Source: Pseudomonadota bacterium
Lineage (GTDB): Bacteria; Bdellovibrionota_B; Oligoflexia; Oligoflexales; CAIYRB01
Assembly (NCBI GenBank): GCA_026390445.1
Contig: JAPLFX010000259.1
Location: 1 to 33,605 of the forward strand
DNA: 33,605 nucleotides
Direction: 5' to 3'
In this document: positions 30,289 to 33,605 of the stretch, in pieces
Layout: each line of letters opens with the position of its first letter
Position numbering within the stretch: the stretch's first letter is position 1
Notes under the pieces: generated by a model
Seen by the model: the letters and a program-made list of their open reading frames with translations, nothing else
The model's database searches: none
Told to the model about the DNA's origin: nothing
Made by a program: the position numbers and the translations under genes

Positions 30289-32181
30289 ATGAGCGCAGCG
30301 GTGAAAGACCAGTCCGAGGAGCAGGCAGGTAGTGAGCGAAGACGCGGCATCATCGCCGACGTCACTCGCTTGCGCATGCTGTGGCCATACCTTAGAGCTG
30401 ACAAGCGGCTCATCCTGTTCGCCGGCGCCCTGATTCCCATGATCTCCGGCGTGGAGACCGCCTTGCCTTTGGTCCTAAAACAGACCATCGATCACGGCAT
30501 CGTCGGCAAGGACATGCCCGCATTGCTACGCTATGCCGCTTGGTATCTGCTGCTGATCCTGCTGGCTTATGCCGCGCGGTCAGCGCAATCCGTGGCCACC
30601 GCTCTGGCCGTTTTGCGCATGATCAAAACCATGCGCGAGAAGCTGTTTTGGCATGTCATGAGCCTAAAAGCGGCGTTTCATGACCGGTCGATGAGCGGGG
30701 CTTTAGTCACTAGAGCGACCAGCGATTTTGATAACCTGAGCGAAACTCTAAACATGGGCGTGTTGACTTCGGTCGTCGACGTCGCCGTTCTCATCGGCTG
30801 CATCGGCGGGATGTTTACACTCAATTGGCGACTGGCGCTCTGTGCCCTGGTCATATTGCCGGTGGTTGGCGCCGTCGTGCAGTGGTTCTCTAAGGGACTA
30901 AAAGCGGCGATGCTCCAAGCCAGGGTCAAGATCGCCGCACTCAATGCCTTCACCCAGGAATGCCTCTTTGGCCACACCACCATCAAGCTCCTGAGTGCCG
31001 AAGCGAGGGCTGAGAGCGAGTATCATCTCCTAAACATCGAGTACCGCGATGCGCAAATGGGTAGCGTCATACTCGACGCCACGATGTTTGCCGTCCTCGA
31101 CGGCATCGCTTCGATCACCCTAGGCCTGGTACTATGGGTCGTGGTTGCAGGGGTGACCAAGACCTCGCTGGCCCAACCAAGCTGGGGAGATGCCCTCAGC
31201 GCGGGCGTCATCGTTGCTTTTGTCGCCTATATCCAGCAGCTCTTTGAACCGCTGAAGCAACTCGGCAACAAAATGGCCATGCTGCAAGGCGCCTTCACCT
31301 CCATCGACCGAATCTTTGGCGTCCTCGGTCGCGGCGAACAGGTCCATGGCACGGTGGTCCTGGACACGCTGCGCGGTGACGTGACCTTTGAACACGTATC
31401 CTTTGGCTACGGCGACGTCCAGGTACTAAAGGACGTGAGCTTTACGCTTAAAGCCGGCCAGAGCCTGGCCTTGGTCGGCGCAACCGGCAGCGGTAAATCG
31501 ACCGTCGTCAAGCTCCTCGCCAAGCTCTATGACGGCTACACGGGGCGCATCCTAGTCGATGGTCACGACCTGACCGAGCTAGAGCCTCAGGCCCTGCGCC
31601 AACTACTCGCAATCGTGCCGCAGGACATCGTGCTGTTTGACGGTAGCATTGCCTTCAACATCGGCCTTGGCCTCCCCGGCGCCACCCCAGAACGCATCGC
31701 CAGAGCCGCCAAACAGGCGAGTGCCGAGGCCTTTATCGCGCGTCTGCCAAAGGGCTTGAACGAGGATATCAAAGAGCAGGGCAGCAACCTTTCGCATGGT
31801 CAGCGCCAGCTCCTTGCCTTTGCCAGGGCCCTGGTCAAGGCGCCTAATCTGGTTATTCTAGACGAAGCAACCTCATCGATCGACCGCGAGTCGGAGCGCA
31901 CGATTCAAGTGGCGACCCAGAGCCTGCTCAAAGACCGCTCGGTGATCGTCATCGCCCACCGACTGTCGACCATTCGGCAGTGCGATCACATCCTAGTCGT
32001 CGATAAAGGGCGGATCGTCGAAGCGGGTAATCACGTCGAGCTGCTCGCCAAGCGCGGCGCTTATTTCGACCTATATAAGGGCTTTGTTGCCGCGGAGTCC
32101 TCGGAGTTGCAAGGGGACTCCAGTGACCTGATCCAAAAACAAGGAGCCCCGGAAGCCTTGCGGCCTCCGGGGCTATCATGA
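30289..32181 (+). CDS. ABC exporter half, catalytic-site subunit (MdlB-like)
   Basis: 630 residues: six-helix domain (about 35-335) and ATPase domain. Motifs are Walker A 'GATGSGKST' (about 396), Q-loop 'IVPQDIVLFDG', altered signature 'NLSHGQRQ' (about 499), Walker B 'LVILDEATSSID' with the glutamate, and 'IAHRLST'. The intact glutamate plus changed signature is the complement of the 26427 subunit, so the two probably form one heterodimer although a phosphatase gene separates them. The ATG at 30289 lies 58 bp after the phosphatase stop, with no strong ribosome site. The last codons overlap a GC-rich hairpin that serves the opposite strand. Confidence 0.9.
   Translation: MSAAVKDQSEEQAGSERRRGIIADVTRLRMLWPYLRADKRLILFAGALIPMISGVETALPLVLKQTIDHGIVGKDMPALLRYAAWYLLLILLAYAARSAQSVATALAVLRMIKTMREKLFWHVMSLKAAFHDRSMSGALVTRATSDFDNLSETLNMGVLTSVVDVAVLIGCIGGMFTLNWRLALCALVILPVVGAVVQWFSKGLKAAMLQARVKIAALNAFTQECLFGHTTIKLLSAEARAESEYHLLNIEYRDAQMGSVILDATMFAVLDGIASITLGLVLWVVVAGVTKTSLAQPSWGDALSAGVIVAFVAYIQQLFEPLKQLGNKMAMLQGAFTSIDRIFGVLGRGEQVHGTVVLDTLRGDVTFEHVSFGYGDVQVLKDVSFTLKAGQSLALVGATGSGKSTVVKLLAKLYDGYTGRILVDGHDLTELEPQALRQLLAIVPQDIVLFDGSIAFNIGLGLPGATPERIARAAKQASAEAFIARLPKGLNEDIKEQGSNLSHGQRQLLAFARALVKAPNLVILDEATSSIDRESERTIQVATQSLLKDRSVIVIAHRLSTIRQCDHILVVDKGRIVEAGNHVELLAKRGAYFDLYKGFVAAESSELQGDSSDLIQKQGAPEALRPPGLS
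32137..32174 (-). terminator. Terminator for the minus-strand Ig-like protein gene, inside the exporter 3' end
   Basis: On the minus strand AGCCCCGGAGGCC and GGCTTCCGGGGCT form a stem (12 of 13 pairs) with a four-base loop, followed by TTGTTTTT, about 60 bp after the stop of the gene at 32237. It overlaps the last codons of the plus-strand exporter gene. On the plus strand no T-tract follows the stem. Confidence 0.6.
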
Positions 32182-32236
32182 ACCATATTTTGGAACCATC
32201 TGGGCGCTGGTTAGAGTCAGCCCAGACCTCAGGGGC

Positions 32237-33605
32237 TTAGTGCAGGATGCTGAAGTTGGTGAGCGATGCAGCCATCTGCTCCCTGGCAAAGTCGTTCTCG
32301 TTTTTGCCGGAAGTGCCAACCTTGCCGACGACCGTGACTTCAACCAGGGCACTGTAGCTGGAGGAGGCAAGGAACACCTTCTTCTCGCACTCGTCGTAGC
32401 CACCGATGTGACAAGGCACACTGGCGATCAGGTTGTTGGTCTCGTCGACTTGGGCGATGAATGAGGCGACAAAGTACTCGTTTTGGTTGAAGCTACCGTC
32501 GGCGACTTGACCAAGGGAGAAGGCTGGGGCCAAGTTGGTGCGGCACACCGCGATTTGCGACATCACCGTCGGCCAGCCGAAGAAGTCACGCATCACTGGG
32601 ATGGTGGGAGTCACGACGACCGTGCGGTGCTGACAGAGGTTCCAGAACTGCGAGCGGTTGCGGAAGAAACCTTGGTGGTAGTCGTAGACGTTGACATCGA
32701 CATGGGTCTCTTTGCCAGCGAGTACTAGATCGGCGTTGGTATTGGTTTCGATATGGTTGGGGGCGTAGTACGGCAAGCCCGTGTATTGGCCGTCACTAAG
32801 GATCGTCGTCTGACAGTAGTTGTAGACGTTTTTCGCTGAGTCCGAAGACTTGATACTGCGGTCCGCGTTACGATTGCAGGACGAGTTACCAATGTAGGCC
32901 AAGTCATCTTGCGCGGCGATTTGGTAGGCCACCAAAGAGGCCTTGTAGTTCAAAGTCGAGACGTACTCAGTGACGTGCGAGTCCGTGGGGACCGTGTACA
33001 TCAAACGCGAACCGATCAAGAAGTTCAGAGGTATCATCGGGACCACGACTGGCTGATCGACTGGCTTCTTACCGTCACCAGTAGTGCCAGGACCGTTACC
33101 GTTACCGGCAACGTTACCGTTACCTTCACCAGCTGCGGGAGCCTCGGCCAATCCAGCGGCCGTAAAGCTAACCGAGTCGCTGCCAATGACGGCGCTCGTC
33201 GCCTTATTCGTTGCTTGCACCGTCAAGTTGTACTGGGTCTTGTTGGTCATGCCCAGAAAGGTGAAGTAGGTGGCGCCGGTGCAATCCTTAAAGGCCGTAT
33301 CGCCGTTCAACTTGCACTGAAAGGTATAGTTGCTCAAGGCATCGCTGGTGCCGCGACCTGAGACATCAAAGGTCAAGGTCAAGGCCGCAGGGGTCGTTGC
33401 TAGAGTAGTCTCAGCCTTGTTTGAAATCACGACCTGAAGAGCTGCCGGAGCAGGTGCGACAGGGACGAGCTTCGCTTCTGGCGTAGGCGCAGGAGCTGCA
33501 CGTGTCTCAGGGGATTGGTTTCCCGCTGTGTTGTTGCCTGGGGTTGCCTCAATCGGCGCAACCGCTTCCGGAGTGGCGGGCGTGTCATCCGATTTGTTCT
33601 TCTTG
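32237..33605 (-). CDS. Surface or secreted protein with Ig-like domain (partial, 5' end outside window)
   Basis: The frame stays open from 33430 to the window edge, so the listed start is internal and at least 456 residues are visible. The visible N-terminal part is a Pro/Ala/Thr-rich disordered stretch ('TPEAVAPIEATPGNNTAG'). An Ig-like domain with the 'FQCKLNGDTAFKDC' pattern known from bacterial Ig-like repeats (FxCxLDG..F..C) follows, then an Asn/Gly linker ('NGNVAGNGNGPGTTG'). The C-terminal region of about 250 residues contains several cysteines ('SCNRNADRS', 'NLCQHRTV', 'PCHIGGYDECEKK') that may form disulfides outside the cytoplasm. The linker is encoded by tandem GGTAAC-like hexamers. 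No function can be assigned. Confidence 0.8.
   Translation of the reverse strand, partial: KKNKSDDTPATPEAVAPIEATPGNNTAGNQSPETRAAPAPTPEAKLVPVAPAPAALQVVISNKAETTLATTPAALTLTFDVSGRGTSDALSNYTFQCKLNGDTAFKDCTGATYFTFLGMTNKTQYNLTVQATNKATSAVIGSDSVSFTAAGLAEAPAAGEGNGNVAGNGNGPGTTGDGKKPVDQPVVVPMIPLNFLIGSRLMYTVPTDSHVTEYVSTLNYKASLVAYQIAAQDDLAYIGNSSCNRNADRSIKSSDSAKNVYNYCQTTILSDGQYTGLPYYAPNHIETNTNADLVLAGKETHVDVNVYDYHQGFFRNRSQFWNLCQHRTVVVTPTIPVMRDFFGWPTVMSQIAVCRTNLAPAFSLGQVADGSFNQNEYFVASFIAQVDETNNLIASVPCHIGGYDECEKKVFLASSSYSALVEVTVVGKVGTSGKNENDFAREQMAASLTNFSILH

Overview
The window looks like chromosomal DNA of a moderately GC-rich Gram-negative bacterium. Supporting genes are an RoxA/YcfD-type ribosomal oxygenase, a YejABE peptide importer, lipoproteins, MdlAB-type exporters and acetoacetyl-CoA synthetase. 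TTG and GTG starts are frequent and Shine-Dalgarno sites are often clear. A proteobacterial or deltaproteobacterial/Bdellovibrionota-like host fits, but this is an impression and not a placement. No rRNA, tRNA, CRISPR array, phage gene or intact transposase was found. The mobile-like signals are two long imperfect palindromes between genes.

Layout. 1-1.6 kb: 3' end of an unrecognised gene, the wreck of a VOC (glyoxalase-fold) gene, a rhodanese gene, and a divergent gamma-carbonic-anhydrase-like gene. 1.6-1.8 kb: a hairpin repeat. 1.9-3.5 kb: two tandem paralogous lipoproteins with coiled coils around a glycine-rich segment. 3.5-4.3 kb: a putative secreted zincin-like protein preceded by purine-rich, partly 7-bp-periodic DNA. 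4.4-10.6 kb (minus): roxA, a polytopic membrane protein, pdxA and a divergent uvrA homologue. 10.8-11.3 kb (plus): folK, converging on an exporter gene with overlapping stops.

11.3-17.8 kb (minus) reads as one cluster: a pseudo-ImmA/IrrE protein with a broken zinc motif, aacS, then both halves of a heterodimeric ABC exporter. 18.2-19.3 kb (plus) holds a small PilZ protein and an extremely lysine-rich histone-H1-like protein with a textbook terminator. A second palindromic repeat abuts the folE2 stop. 19.5-24.4 kb (minus) holds yejA-yejB-yejE and folE2. The usual yejF ATPase gene is absent.

24.5-32.2 kb (plus), divergent from yejA, is the most unusual part. A polytopic permease-like gene overlaps an ABC ATPase gene, which overlaps an MdlA-like exporter half. 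A membrane-bound SpoIIE-type phosphatase (two TM, HAMP, GAF-like) follows, and then the matching MdlB-like exporter half. This suggests a transport cluster with an embedded signalling phosphatase. The window ends in a minus-strand surface or secreted protein with an Ig-like domain, cut by the edge.
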